From assembly GCA_035455185.1 (NCBI GenBank), contig DATIFQ010000314.1, forward strand, positions 1-14,564: a DNA stretch of 14,564 nucleotides, written 5' to 3'. Of this stretch, positions 1 to 6,083 are shown piece after piece. A program made the position numbers and the translations under genes. The notes under the pieces are model-generated. The model worked only from the letters and a program-made list of their open reading frames with translations. It made no database searches and was not told where the DNA came from. The DNA is from JAEHDI01 sp035455185 (GTDB lineage: Bacteria; Acidobacteriota; Terriglobia; Bryobacterales; Bryobacteraceae). Numbering within the stretch: the first letter of the stretch is position 1; each line of letters begins with the position of its first letter.

Positions 1-59
1 AGAGCCAAGCGTGGATACTGGGCAACAGCAAATTGACAAACAAATGTTCCGGGTTGAAT

Positions 60-63
60 GAGG
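60..63 (+). promoter_or_regulatory. Ribosome binding site deciding the start of the first gene
   Basis: GAGG sits 5 nt before the ATG at 69, and no comparable motif precedes the in-frame start at 33. It supports the shorter protein with the signal peptide at its N-terminus. A perfect TTGACA at 33-38 lies upstream but has no good -10 partner at 16-18 nt (the best is TTGAAT at 54-59, 15-nt spacer), so I do not call a promoter. Confidence 0.5.
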
Positions 64-68
64 ACGCA

Positions 69-1436
69 ATGAAAGCTGCCATAGTATTCGTAGCCGCCAT
101 CTGTACTGCGCAAGTAAGGCCCGCGATGGACCAGAATGGCCAGCAGCTACTGGCGAAAGTACGTGCCACAACGGGTCGTGCGTTGAAATCGCTTCCCAAC
201 TACGTATGCCTGGAGACGACCGTCCGCCTCCAAGCGCCGAAGTTGAAGGCGATCGCGAAGGCGAAGGCGCTCGACACCGTCGAGCTGGAGGTGGCGCATG
301 TCGGGGACAAGGAGATGTATTCCTTGCCAGGGCGTAACATGTTCGCGGACGCGCAACTGACCGAGGTACTGCCCTCCGGCCTGGTGGGGACGGGTGCTTA
401 CTCGTCACATTTGATCGACGTCCTGTACGGGCCGGGCACGCAGTTTCGTTGGGTGGGCAAAGAGACGCTCGGCGGGCGCGCAGTGCTGCGCTGGGACTTT
501 ACGGTGCCGAAGGCCTCCAGCGGCTGGACGCTGGCCGCACGTGAACGTTCGGTGCGCGTTGGCTCGGAGGGTAGCCTCTGGGCCGATGCCGCCACCTTGT
601 CGATTGTGCGTCTGACTTCCCGCGCCACATCCCTGCCGGCGCGCTTTCCTCTGAAATTCGCCACGCGGACTATCGACTATGCCAGCGTGCACATCGGAGC
701 CGGCGATGTATTGCTGCCCAGCGCGGCGGAGGACGTGGTCGAGCACTCGGGCGGGGTGAACATCAACCGCAGCCGATTCGGGCACTGCCGAGAGTTCTCG
801 ACCAGCTCGACCGTCACTTTCGCGGAAGCGGGTGCGCCGGCGCCTGCGCCTCGACAACCGGCGGAGCCCGCTCCCGCGGCATCTTCCGCCGCACAACGCG
901 GCCAAGGGCAGCAGATCGCCGCGCTCAACGCCCTTCCGAAGGGCGTGCGGATCTCCCTGGCACTGGACGAGCACCTGCGCTCGGAGAACGCCGTCATCGG
1001 TTCGGCCGTGAACGCGCACGTCCGATCGGATGTCCGTCGTAGTGGAGCCGTGCTGATACCCAAGGGGACGCCGGTGCGCGGCGTGCTCCGGGATTTTGTG
1101 AAAGTCAGGGACGGCTTCTCGTCCTCCATGTTTACAGCGACGATCGAATTCACTGAGCTTGTGCTTTCCACCGGAGCGATCCCATTTGACGCGTTTTTGA
1201 AGAGCGTTGATGTACCCGTCAGGGGCCTGTATTGGCTGATCCCAGGCGAAGAGGGCACTATGAAAGCGGCCTGCTTCAGGGGGCCGGGGAGCGCAGATCC
1301 GGGTGACCAATTCGGGAGGGTAAGGCGAAAACCAAAGCCTGGCGTTGCGGTCCTGATCTTCAGTGACCAGCCGGCGTTTGATCTCTCTCCGGGCACGCCT
1401 ATGACGTGGACCACAGTGGAATCCGAAACGAGATAA
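69..1436 (+). CDS. Secreted two-part protein of unknown function, Acidobacteriota-type
   Basis: I do not recognise a characterised family. The predicted product is 455 aa. The start at 69 is preferred over an in-frame upstream start at 33 because GAGG lies 5 nt before it and the new N-terminus (MKAAIVFVAAICTAQ) reads as a short signal peptide. Residues about 25-250 form a beta-rich region with the 'LPNYVCLET' opening, a style I associate with expanded acidobacterial secreted families. An Ala/Pro-rich linker (about 253-280) follows. Residues about 290-380 ('LPKGVRISLALDEHL', 'LIPKGTPVRG') resemble the small beta-barrel repeat of TrbI/VirB10-like proteins. That resemblance is by pattern only. 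Expected location is periplasmic or cell surface. It stands alone, with the decayed region following it. Coding status is well supported by length and codon pattern; function is unknown. Confidence 0.8.
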   Translation: MKAAIVFVAAICTAQVRPAMDQNGQQLLAKVRATTGRALKSLPNYVCLETTVRLQAPKLKAIAKAKALDTVELEVAHVGDKEMYSLPGRNMFADAQLTEVLPSGLVGTGAYSSHLIDVLYGPGTQFRWVGKETLGGRAVLRWDFTVPKASSGWTLAARERSVRVGSEGSLWADAATLSIVRLTSRATSLPARFPLKFATRTIDYASVHIGAGDVLLPSAAEDVVEHSGGVNINRSRFGHCREFSTSSTVTFAEAGAPAPAPRQPAEPAPAASSAAQRGQGQQIAALNALPKGVRISLALDEHLRSENAVIGSAVNAHVRSDVRRSGAVLIPKGTPVRGVLRDFVKVRDGFSSSMFTATIEFTELVLSTGAIPFDAFLKSVDVPVRGLYWLIPGEEGTMKAACFRGPGSADPGDQFGRVRRKPKPGVAVLIFSDQPAFDLSPGTPMTWTTVESETR

Positions 1437-1440
1437 GGAA

Positions 1441-1831
1441 GTGAGTGTTAGCGGACTTGACGTGAGGGTCGTGGATGGTGACACCATCTCGGCGACGAAC
1501 TGCGTCCGTCAGCCTTTCTGCTCAGCACAGATCGGTCTTGCCAAGGCGGTCGTCATGGTGGGCCGGTTGAACCTGTTCTGGGGCCTGAACTGGACGGCCT
1601 AGCCGAGCATCTGATACGCAGACAGACTTCTCCAACTTCGACGTCGTGATTGGTTGCGTGGACACTCGGGCGGCACGGCAGGTGATTGCGACCAAGGTGG
1701 AGGGGTGGCTGAGCCGCATCGTATACTGGCTTGATTTCGGTAGTTCCGAAGCCAGCGGGCAGTTCTTTCGCGGCCAGCCGTTGAACGGCCGCAATCGCCG
1801 TTCGAAAACCGCCTTTCGGGACCTGATGTAG
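1441..1831 (+). pseudogene. Decayed PRTRC-system ThiF-family gene remnant
   Basis: Two overlapping-frame pieces read as one broken E1/ThiF-like protein. Piece 1 (frame of 1441, stop TAG at 1600-1602) contains 'GLDVRVVDGDTISATNCVRQ' followed by 'GLAKAVVMVGRLN'. Piece 2, shifted by one base (about 1625-1831), contains 'DFSNFDVVIGCVDTRAARQV', 'YWLDFG' and 'GQPLNGRNRRSKT', then ends early. These blocks match, from memory of the family, the PRTRC ThiF-type proteins (ParB-related, ThiF-related cassette) found mostly on plasmids and integrated elements. Missing are the N-terminal nucleotide-binding GxGGxGS segment and everything after the 'GQPLN' block. So the gene is truncated at both ends and carries at least one frameshift. 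No other PRTRC gene is visible nearby. Confident about ThiF-like origin; the exact PRTRC assignment needs a profile search. Confidence 0.72.
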
Positions 1832-1962
1832 CACGCGGGAGGAATTGTGGACTTTCTGACATCAGGAATCCCCGGATCCATCACGAACTCGCAGAAAAGG
1901 TCCGGGGAAAGAAGAAGTCCCGGTTCAGCCTGTCGGTCGAGAAACGCATCGCCCGGGAGTGA
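1744..1962 (+). other. Unassigned short reading frame at the right end of the decayed region
   Basis: In a third frame, an open stretch runs to a TGA at 1960-1962 and ends with 'IRNPRIHHELAEKVRGKKK' and then 'SRFSLSVEKRIARE'. The composition (charged, helical, basic) looks protein-like for about the last 45 codons, from about 1825. The upstream half overlaps the ThiF remnant in the wrong frame and is not convincing. There is no good start codon or ribosome binding site. It may be the C-terminal fragment of another gene left by the same deletion event, or chance. I do not recognise a family. Confidence 0.2.
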
Positions 1963-1980
1963 GAAGGGCCCCGGCGGTGA

Positions 1981-1986
1981 TATGAT
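1981..1986 (+). promoter_or_regulatory. Possible -10 element before the TPR gene
   Basis: TATGAT (5/6 match to TATAAT) lies 31 nt before the ATG at 2018. No recognisable -35 hexamer exists 16-18 nt upstream (about 1957-1963 reads GAGTGAG), so the call is weak. If used, transcription would start near 1993, which would cut the left arm of the adjacent hairpin; the two elements are therefore probably not both functional in the way drawn. Confidence 0.2.
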
Positions 1987-1988
1987 AG

Positions 1989-2010
1989 CTTCCCATCCGA
2001 GCATGGGAGG
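1989..2010 (+). promoter_or_regulatory. Hairpin enclosing the ribosome binding site of the TPR gene
   Basis: TCCCAT (1991-1996) and ATGGGA (2003-2008) are perfect inverted arms around a 6-nt loop. The stem extends by a T-G wobble and a C-G pair to 1989/2010. GGAGG (2006-2010), the strong Shine-Dalgarno 7 nt before the ATG at 2018, is the 3' arm. In RNA the site would be largely paired. It could therefore lower or regulate translation of the TPR-acetate kinase pair; as DNA it could equally be an operator. The palindrome is directly visible; function is inferred. Confidence 0.4.
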
Positions 2011-2017
2011 TGATGCG

Positions 2018-3157
2018 ATGAGGAACCGGGTTTTGCTTTTGGCGTGCCTGCTGGGGACGGTGATCGCCAACGCACAGCGGCACAAGGTAAACATCAACAC
2101 CGAGACGCCAGAAGGGCAGATACTTCAGCAGATCGGCCAAGAAGAGGACGCTGCGAAGAAGATCGCCTTGATGGAGCAGTTTGCCACGCAGTACCCGAAA
2201 CACGAGGCGTCCGCATGGGTTTACGAACTGATGGTGCCTGCTTACGCGAAGGCTGGGCAGTTCGACAAGGCGATGGGAGCCGCAGAGAAACTGCTTGCGC
2301 TCGATCCGGCGGACGCCCAGGGCGCGCACGAAGCGCTGAAAGCCGCCGAGGCGAAGAAGGACCCAGACGCCGTTAAGAAGTGGGCCGTGTTGACATCGGA
2401 AGCGGCCCGCAAGGTGGTCCAGTCCAAGAAGGGCGAGGACGAAGAGGAAGAGGAGTTCAAGCAGAAGATCGACTTCGCGAAGCAAGTGGATGTTTACACC
2501 GAATACTCTCTTTATGCGATGGCGCTCCAAACAACCGACCCGGCGAAGAGAGCCGAACTGGCCGAGACTCTGGCGGAGAGAAACCCGAACAGCCAGTACC
2601 TGCCGCAGGTGGTGCCTCACCTGTTCTCTGCCTATATCCAGTCCGGGCAGGGGCCGAAGGCGGTCGCTCTCGCCGAAAAGGCGGACGCGAGTGGCCAGGC
2701 CAACGAAGAAATGCTGCTCGCGCTGGCGGGCAGCTACCGGAGCGAGAAGAAGCCGCCGGAGAAAGTGCTGGCCTATGCCGAGAAGACGATCCAGGTGGTG
2801 AGCGCGGCCCAGAAGCCTCAGGGTGTCAGCGACGCGGATTGGGAGAAGCGGAAGGTCGCGATTACGGGACGCGCCAACTTCATCGCTGGAGCGACGCACT
2901 TTGCCCAGAATAAGTTCGCCGATGCCGACAAGGTGCTCCGGGTGGCGCTACCGGGCATCAAGGACGACCAGCAGATGACTGCCGAGGCCCTTTTCTATCT
3001 CGGGGTCTCCAACTATAGGCTCGGCGAAAAGGGCGAAACCGAACGGATCAAGGACGCTCTCGCATTCAGCCAGCAGTGCGCCAACATTGCCGGACCGTTC
3101 CAGGCGCCAGCGCGCACCAACGTGAAGGCAATCCGCTCCCGCTATCGCGTGCAATGA
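2018..3157 (+). CDS. Exported TPR-like helical repeat protein
   Basis: The predicted product is 379 aa. The start at 2018 is chosen because a GGAGG sits 7 nt upstream and the protein then begins with a clear signal peptide (hydrophobic 'VLLLACLLGTVIANA', likely cleavage before Q20). The upstream in-frame extension to 1847 is mostly non-coding leader. The mature part is almost all alpha-helical, with TPR-like helix pairs such as 'AYAKAGQFDKAMGAAEKLLA' (about 75-94), about 230-256 and about 285-345 ('ATHFAQNKFADADKVL', 'AEALFYLGVSNYRLG'). An acidic Glu-run (about 140-147) interrupts it. It is probably periplasmic and probably a protein-protein interaction scaffold; partners are unknown. The stop overlaps the next gene's start in ATGA, so translation of the acetate kinase homologue is likely coupled to it. 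Such a pairing of an exported scaffold with a cytoplasmic kinase is unusual. Confidence 0.85.
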   Translation: MRNRVLLLACLLGTVIANAQRHKVNINTETPEGQILQQIGQEEDAAKKIALMEQFATQYPKHEASAWVYELMVPAYAKAGQFDKAMGAAEKLLALDPADAQGAHEALKAAEAKKDPDAVKKWAVLTSEAARKVVQSKKGEDEEEEEFKQKIDFAKQVDVYTEYSLYAMALQTTDPAKRAELAETLAERNPNSQYLPQVVPHLFSAYIQSGQGPKAVALAEKADASGQANEEMLLALAGSYRSEKKPPEKVLAYAEKTIQVVSAAQKPQGVSDADWEKRKVAITGRANFIAGATHFAQNKFADADKVLRVALPGIKDDQQMTAEALFYLGVSNYRLGEKGETERIKDALAFSQQCANIAGPFQAPARTNVKAIRSRYRVQ

Positions 3158-4257
3158 ACATCCTGGTTCCGAATCTCGGCTCGACGTCGCTCAAGTACCA
3201 GATCCTCGAAATGCCCGCTGAGCGGGTGCTGTCCCGCGGACGCCTGGAGCGAGTGAAGGACTACCGCGAGGCGGTGGCCCAGGTCCGCACCGGCGACTCT
3301 CGTATTGACGCTGTGGCCTTCAAGGCAGTCCACGCGGGCAAGAAATACCGCGGCACGTTCGTAGTTGACGACGAGTTGCTGGCGGCTATGGAGGAATTCC
3401 TGCCGGCCGCGCCGGTGCACAACGCGATCTATCTCACCGCAATGCGAGCCTTTCAGTCTGAGATGCCTGGCGTCCCCCTGGTGGCGGCGTTCGAGACGGA
3501 ATTCCATGCCACCATGCCTGAATCCGCGGCGCGCTACGGTGTGCCGGTCGAATGGCGAGAGAAGTACGGCGTGCGCAAGTACGGTTTTCACGGCGCCTCA
3601 CATCGGTATGTCGGCGAGCGCGTAGCCGAGTTGCTTGGGCAGCCCCAGCCATCGCTGCGGCTAGTGAGCTGCCACCTCGGGGGGAGTTCTTCGATCTGCG
3701 CGATCGACGGCGGTCGCTCGGTGGACACAACGATGGGCTTCTCCCCCCAATCTGGCTTGGAGAATGCGAGCCGGCACGGCGACCTGGATGTCTTCGCGGT
3801 GCTCTACATGATGGAGCGGCGCGGCTGGAGCATCGACGAGGTTCGGCGACAACTCGCTAGTGAGGGCGGTTTGGCGGGACTCTCCGGCGTGCCGGGCGGC
3901 GACGTCCGCGACCTGGAGCAGGCTGCGGCGGCGGGCAACAAGGACGCCGCGCTGGCGCTCGAGGTCTTCACCTATCAGGTGAAGAAAACTATCGGGGCGT
4001 ACGCAGCGGCGATGGGAGGACTCGACGCCGTCGCTTTCACGGGTGGGATCGGAGAGAATTCGCCGCGGCTACGGGCGGCGTGTTGCGCCGGGCTGGAATT
4101 CCTCGGTATGTGCCTTGACCCCGAGCGCAACGAGAGCGGGTCCGGAGACCGCATGGTGTCTCCGGACGATTCCGCGGTCAAGATTCTAGCGCTGGCTACG
4201 AACGAAGAGTTGATCGTCGCGCGACGGGCCTACGGGGTGCTCCAAGCTGCACACTGA
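3154..4257 (+). CDS. Acetate kinase family protein, divergent (ASKHA fold)
   Basis: Acetate kinases interconvert acetate + ATP and acetyl phosphate + ADP in the cytoplasm. The 367-aa product starts at ATG 3154, inside the stop of the TPR gene. Family blocks are in order: 'NLGSTSLKY' (7-15), 'PVHNAI' (87-92), 'FETEFHATMP' (113-122), 'KYGFHGASH' (142-150), 'HLGGSSS' (174-180), 'SRHGDLD' (206-212), 'FTGGIGEN' (295-302), 'TNEEL' (349-353). By the Methanosarcina thermophila numbering, Asn7, His123, His180, Arg241 and Glu384 equivalents are kept (N7, H89, H146, R207, E351/352). Arg91 is Lys57 (in FKAVHAG rather than HRVVHGG) and Asp148 is Glu114. It is also about 30 aa shorter than typical (about 400). 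No phosphotransacetylase is adjacent. It is probably a kinase, but the substrate may not be acetate, so no gene symbol is given. Confidence 0.85.
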   Translation: MNILVPNLGSTSLKYQILEMPAERVLSRGRLERVKDYREAVAQVRTGDSRIDAVAFKAVHAGKKYRGTFVVDDELLAAMEEFLPAAPVHNAIYLTAMRAFQSEMPGVPLVAAFETEFHATMPESAARYGVPVEWREKYGVRKYGFHGASHRYVGERVAELLGQPQPSLRLVSCHLGGSSSICAIDGGRSVDTTMGFSPQSGLENASRHGDLDVFAVLYMMERRGWSIDEVRRQLASEGGLAGLSGVPGGDVRDLEQAAAAGNKDAALALEVFTYQVKKTIGAYAAAMGGLDAVAFTGGIGENSPRLRAACCAGLEFLGMCLDPERNESGSGDRMVSPDDSAVKILALATNEELIVARRAYGVLQAAH

Positions 4258-4275
4258 CCTGGGAAGCAACCCCGC

Positions 4276-5331
4276 TCAGGCCGGCGTGCCTTCGATGATC
4301 GACACCGGGCTCTTCGTCGGGATGACCCGGGTGAGAGCGAAGCCCGCCCCTGCGAACAGCCCCCGAAATTCCTGTTCGGTGCGTTCCTTGCCGCCCGGCA
4401 GGAGGAGCATCTCGATGTCCGCCATCTTGGCGAACGACGGCGCACTGTCCGCCGGAACCACCTGTTCGACCACGAGCAGTTTGCCGTTCTTGCGGAGCCC
4501 GCGGCGGCAATTGCTCAAGATGCGCGCGGCGCGTTCATCGTCCCAGTCGTGGATGATGTGCTTCATGATGTAGCCGTCGACATCCTCGGGAACGGACGAA
4601 AAGAAGTCCCCCGCGACGAAAGACAGCCGACCATCGTACTTCGCCAGCTCTGCCTGTTCCCTGGCGCTCCGAATCACGTGCGGAAGGTCGAACAGAATTC
4701 CCTCCAGGTGAACGTGCGCATCGAGCAAGGTCGTGAGGAGCCGGCCGTGCCCGCCGGCCACGTCGACGAGGCGCCGGATTCCCCCGTAATCGTAGGCTTC
4801 GGCCACGGCCTTCCCAGCGTTCTTGGAGAGGTCGGTCATCGCGCGGTTGAAGATGCCGGCCTGTTCCCGGTCTCGCTCGAAGTATTCGAAAACCGGCATT
4901 CCCAGCGTGTCTTCCGCGGCGGGCTTTCCCGTACGGATGCTGTGGAGAATGTTTCCCCAGGCTTGTACGTGCCACTCCTCACCGAACATGATCGCCAGGT
5001 GGCGAAGCGAGGTGGGCGAGTCGGTGCGGAGGCATTCTCCGACCGGCGTCAAAGAGAACCGCTTCCCCTCGTGTTCCACAAAGACGCCGAGCCCAGCCAG
5101 AGCACGTAGCGCACGGTAGAGCGCCGAAGGATCGGCGTCAATTTGCTCTGCCAGCTCGGCCGCGCTTTGAGGGGCGTCATTCAGGTGGTCGGCGACACCC
5201 AGCTTCGCCATGGCGTAAAGAAGGTGAGTACTGATTTTGCCGCAGACCAGTTGCATCATGGCCATGGCCGGCGGCATTCCGGCGCCCGGATCGGCGCCTG
5301 ACGTTTGTACAGCGACTGTCCCAGTTGCCAT
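4276..5331 (-). CDS. SAM-dependent O-methyltransferase (Methyltransf_2 type)
   Basis: The enzyme should transfer the methyl group of S-adenosylmethionine to a hydroxyl of a small molecule. The 351-aa product has an N-terminal winged-helix dimerisation domain (about 25-105: 'LYAMAKLGVADHL', 'ALYRALRALAGLGVF'). The Rossmann SAM domain follows, with motif I 'VDVAGGHGRLL' (189-199) and 'FVAGDFFSSVPEDVDGYI' (238-255). 'KHIIHDWDDE' (257-266) is the family's catalytic-region motif, where the His before Asp-Trp (H261) is the expected general base. This is the hydroxyneurosporene / N-acetylserotonin / plant COMT superfamily; the substrate cannot be told. Its 3' end faces the acetate kinase gene with an 18-bp gap and no clear terminator. 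About 224 bp separate it from nuoI upstream, so it probably has its own promoter. The start at 5331 has only a weak GGGA upstream; Met19 (MPPAMAMM) is an alternative. Confidence 0.88.
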   Translation of the reverse strand: MATGTVAVQTSGADPGAGMPPAMAMMQLVCGKISTHLLYAMAKLGVADHLNDAPQSAAELAEQIDADPSALYRALRALAGLGVFVEHEGKRFSLTPVGECLRTDSPTSLRHLAIMFGEEWHVQAWGNILHSIRTGKPAAEDTLGMPVFEYFERDREQAGIFNRAMTDLSKNAGKAVAEAYDYGGIRRLVDVAGGHGRLLTTLLDAHVHLEGILFDLPHVIRSAREQAELAKYDGRLSFVAGDFFSSVPEDVDGYIMKHIIHDWDDERAARILSNCRRGLRKNGKLLVVEQVVPADSAPSFAKMADIEMLLLPGGKERTEQEFRGLFAGAGFALTRVIPTKSPVSIIEGTPA

Positions 5332-5423
5332 TGAGTTGCATCCCTTCGGGCCGCGCGGATTCGATCCCGGAAACCAGGGCCAACCCCAGGCCGGCCCCGG
5401 TCATGCACAGCCCCTCTGAAACC

Positions 5424-5453
5424 ATGATACGCGAAGGAAGGATGGCCGGTCAG
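5424..5453 (-). promoter_or_regulatory. Candidate sigma70-type promoter for the methyltransferase
   Basis: On the minus strand CTGACC (5448-5453; 4/6 match to TTGACA) and TATCAT (5424-5429; 5/6 match to TATAAT) are 18 nt apart. They lie about 93 nt upstream of the methyltransferase start. The rest of the 5332-5555 gap shows no gene or repeat. Modest match, unverified. Confidence 0.28.
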
Positions 5454-5555
5454 CGAGAAGTCGCTCCGCGGGAAGGCGGCAGTGGGCAAACGGAAGCAAG
5501 GTGGGAGTCTGGGTTCAAAAGGATGGCTAGATTGTCCGCAGGCCGGAACGGGCTC

Positions 5556-6032
5556 TCAGTCCGCGGCTTGCGATTTCGCCGCCGGCATCGGCTCGAGCAT
5601 TTGCTCTTTGCGGTAGATCAGCGTCGAGGTATGGTAACTGGCGGTCTCGAAACCGTGGCCATGGGTGATGGCGTCTGTCGGGCAGGCCTCGACGCAGTAT
5701 CCACAGAAAATGCAGCGGTTGTAGTCGATGTTGTAGACCTTTGCGTAGCGCTCGCCGCCGCTGATGCGTTCCTCGGCCGTGTTCTCCGCCGCCTCGATGT
5801 AAATGCAGTGGGACGGGCACGCGGCGGCGCACAAAAAGCAGGCGACGCACTTCTCCATTCCCTCCTCGTCACGCCGCAGCACGTGGACGCCGCGGTAGCG
5901 CTCCTGGAACTTCGGCGGCTCGTCAGGGTAGTTTTCCGTCACGGTAGGAGACATCATCTCCTTGAACGTGACGCTCATCCCTTTGGCGATGGCGCTGGCG
6001 GACTGTAACACCTCGTTGATCTTCGAAGGCAT
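5556..6032 (-). CDS. nuoI: NADH-quinone oxidoreductase subunit I (2x[4Fe-4S])
   Basis: NuoI carries the N6a and N6b clusters in the arm of complex I that passes electrons from NADH toward quinone at the cytoplasmic face of the membrane. The 158-aa product has the usual length for a bacterial NuoI. It has two ferredoxin-type motifs: C62-x2-C65-x2-C68-x3-C72 ('CVACFLCAAACP') and C107-x2-C110-x2-C113-x3-C117 ('CIFCGYCVEACP'). The family signature 'RYRGVHVLRRDEEGMEKCVA' precedes the first. The N-terminal helix ('KGMSVTFKEM') and 'VTENYPDEPP' are also typical. It stands without other nuo genes: a thioredoxin-like gene ends 51 bp upstream and a methyltransferase begins about 224 bp downstream. Its 5' side has a GATAAT 12 nt before the ATG and a nearby inverted repeat, so it may be transcribed separately. 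Confidence 0.93.
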   Translation of the reverse strand: MPSKINEVLQSASAIAKGMSVTFKEMMSPTVTENYPDEPPKFQERYRGVHVLRRDEEGMEKCVACFLCAAACPSHCIYIEAAENTAEERISGGERYAKVYNIDYNRCIFCGYCVEACPTDAITHGHGFETASYHTSTLIYRKEQMLEPMPAAKSQAAD

Positions 6033-6044
6033 CCCTGTTCTTAG

Positions 6045-6050
6045 ATTATC
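6045..6050 (-). promoter_or_regulatory. GATAAT -10-like element just before nuoI
   Basis: On the minus strand GATAATCT begins such that GATAAT ends exactly 12 nt before the nuoI ATG. No good Shine-Dalgarno is placed in those 12 nt (only AGGG directly at the ATG) and no -35 consensus is found. The same octamer at the same distance precedes the response regulator gene. Transcription from it would give a leader of only about 5-6 nt. Confidence 0.35.
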
Positions 6051-6053
6051 GCA

Positions 6054-6068
6054 GCTCCCACCGGGAGC
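6054..6068 (-). promoter_or_regulatory. Perfect 6-bp inverted repeat upstream of nuoI
   Basis: GCTCCC and GGGAGC arms flank a 3-nt loop. The repeat lies 15 nt past the stop of the thioredoxin-like gene and 3 nt upstream of the GATAAT element. It has no downstream T-run, so it is not a standard intrinsic terminator. It could be an operator for nuoI or a 3'-end stabilising hairpin of the upstream message. Confidence 0.3.
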
Positions 6069-6083
6069 CTAGTTCTTGGAGCC

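Larger units (their letters stand above)
1437..2017 (+). other. Non-coding interval with gene debris and a 5' leader
   Basis: This 581-bp interval has no intact gene. The left two thirds holds the ThiF-like pseudogene, about 1825-1962 holds an unassigned C-terminal-like fragment, and the last 55 bp are the leader of the downstream TPR gene (TATGAT hexamer and hairpin over the ribosome binding site). No insertion sequence, terminal inverted repeat or direct repeat was seen at its edges. Confidence 0.6.

Noticed and set aside
33..38. TTGACA as a promoter for the first gene
   Set aside because: A perfect -35 hexamer, but no acceptable -10 at 16-18 nt; the nearest candidate has a 15-nt spacer and 4/6 match.
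405..1487. Long minus-strand frame over the first gene
   Set aside because: It is the opposite-strand shadow of the secreted-protein gene in GC-rich sequence; no ribosome binding site and no recognisable protein motif.
1847..2017. In-frame N-terminal extension of the TPR protein
   Set aside because: The added residues contain no signal peptide and are leader sequence; the start at 2018 has GGAGG and a signal peptide directly after it.
1522..2100. Minus-strand frame across the pseudogene region and the start of the TPR gene
   Set aside because: It overlaps the ThiF remnant and the signal-peptide region of the real plus-strand gene; its translation shows no domain and is Pro/Arg-rich in the way of shadow frames.
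1925..2899. 324-codon minus-strand frame within the TPR gene
   Set aside because: Leu/Arg/Gly-rich antisense shadow; the plus-strand frame has a signal peptide, a strong ribosome binding site and helical repeats.
5177..5425. Small minus-strand frame upstream of and overlapping the methyltransferase start
   Set aside because: No domain, and it overlaps the methyltransferase N-terminus in another frame.
6054..6068. Inverted repeat as an intrinsic terminator after the thioredoxin-like gene
   Set aside because: No T-run follows it on the transcript strand; listed instead as a possible operator.
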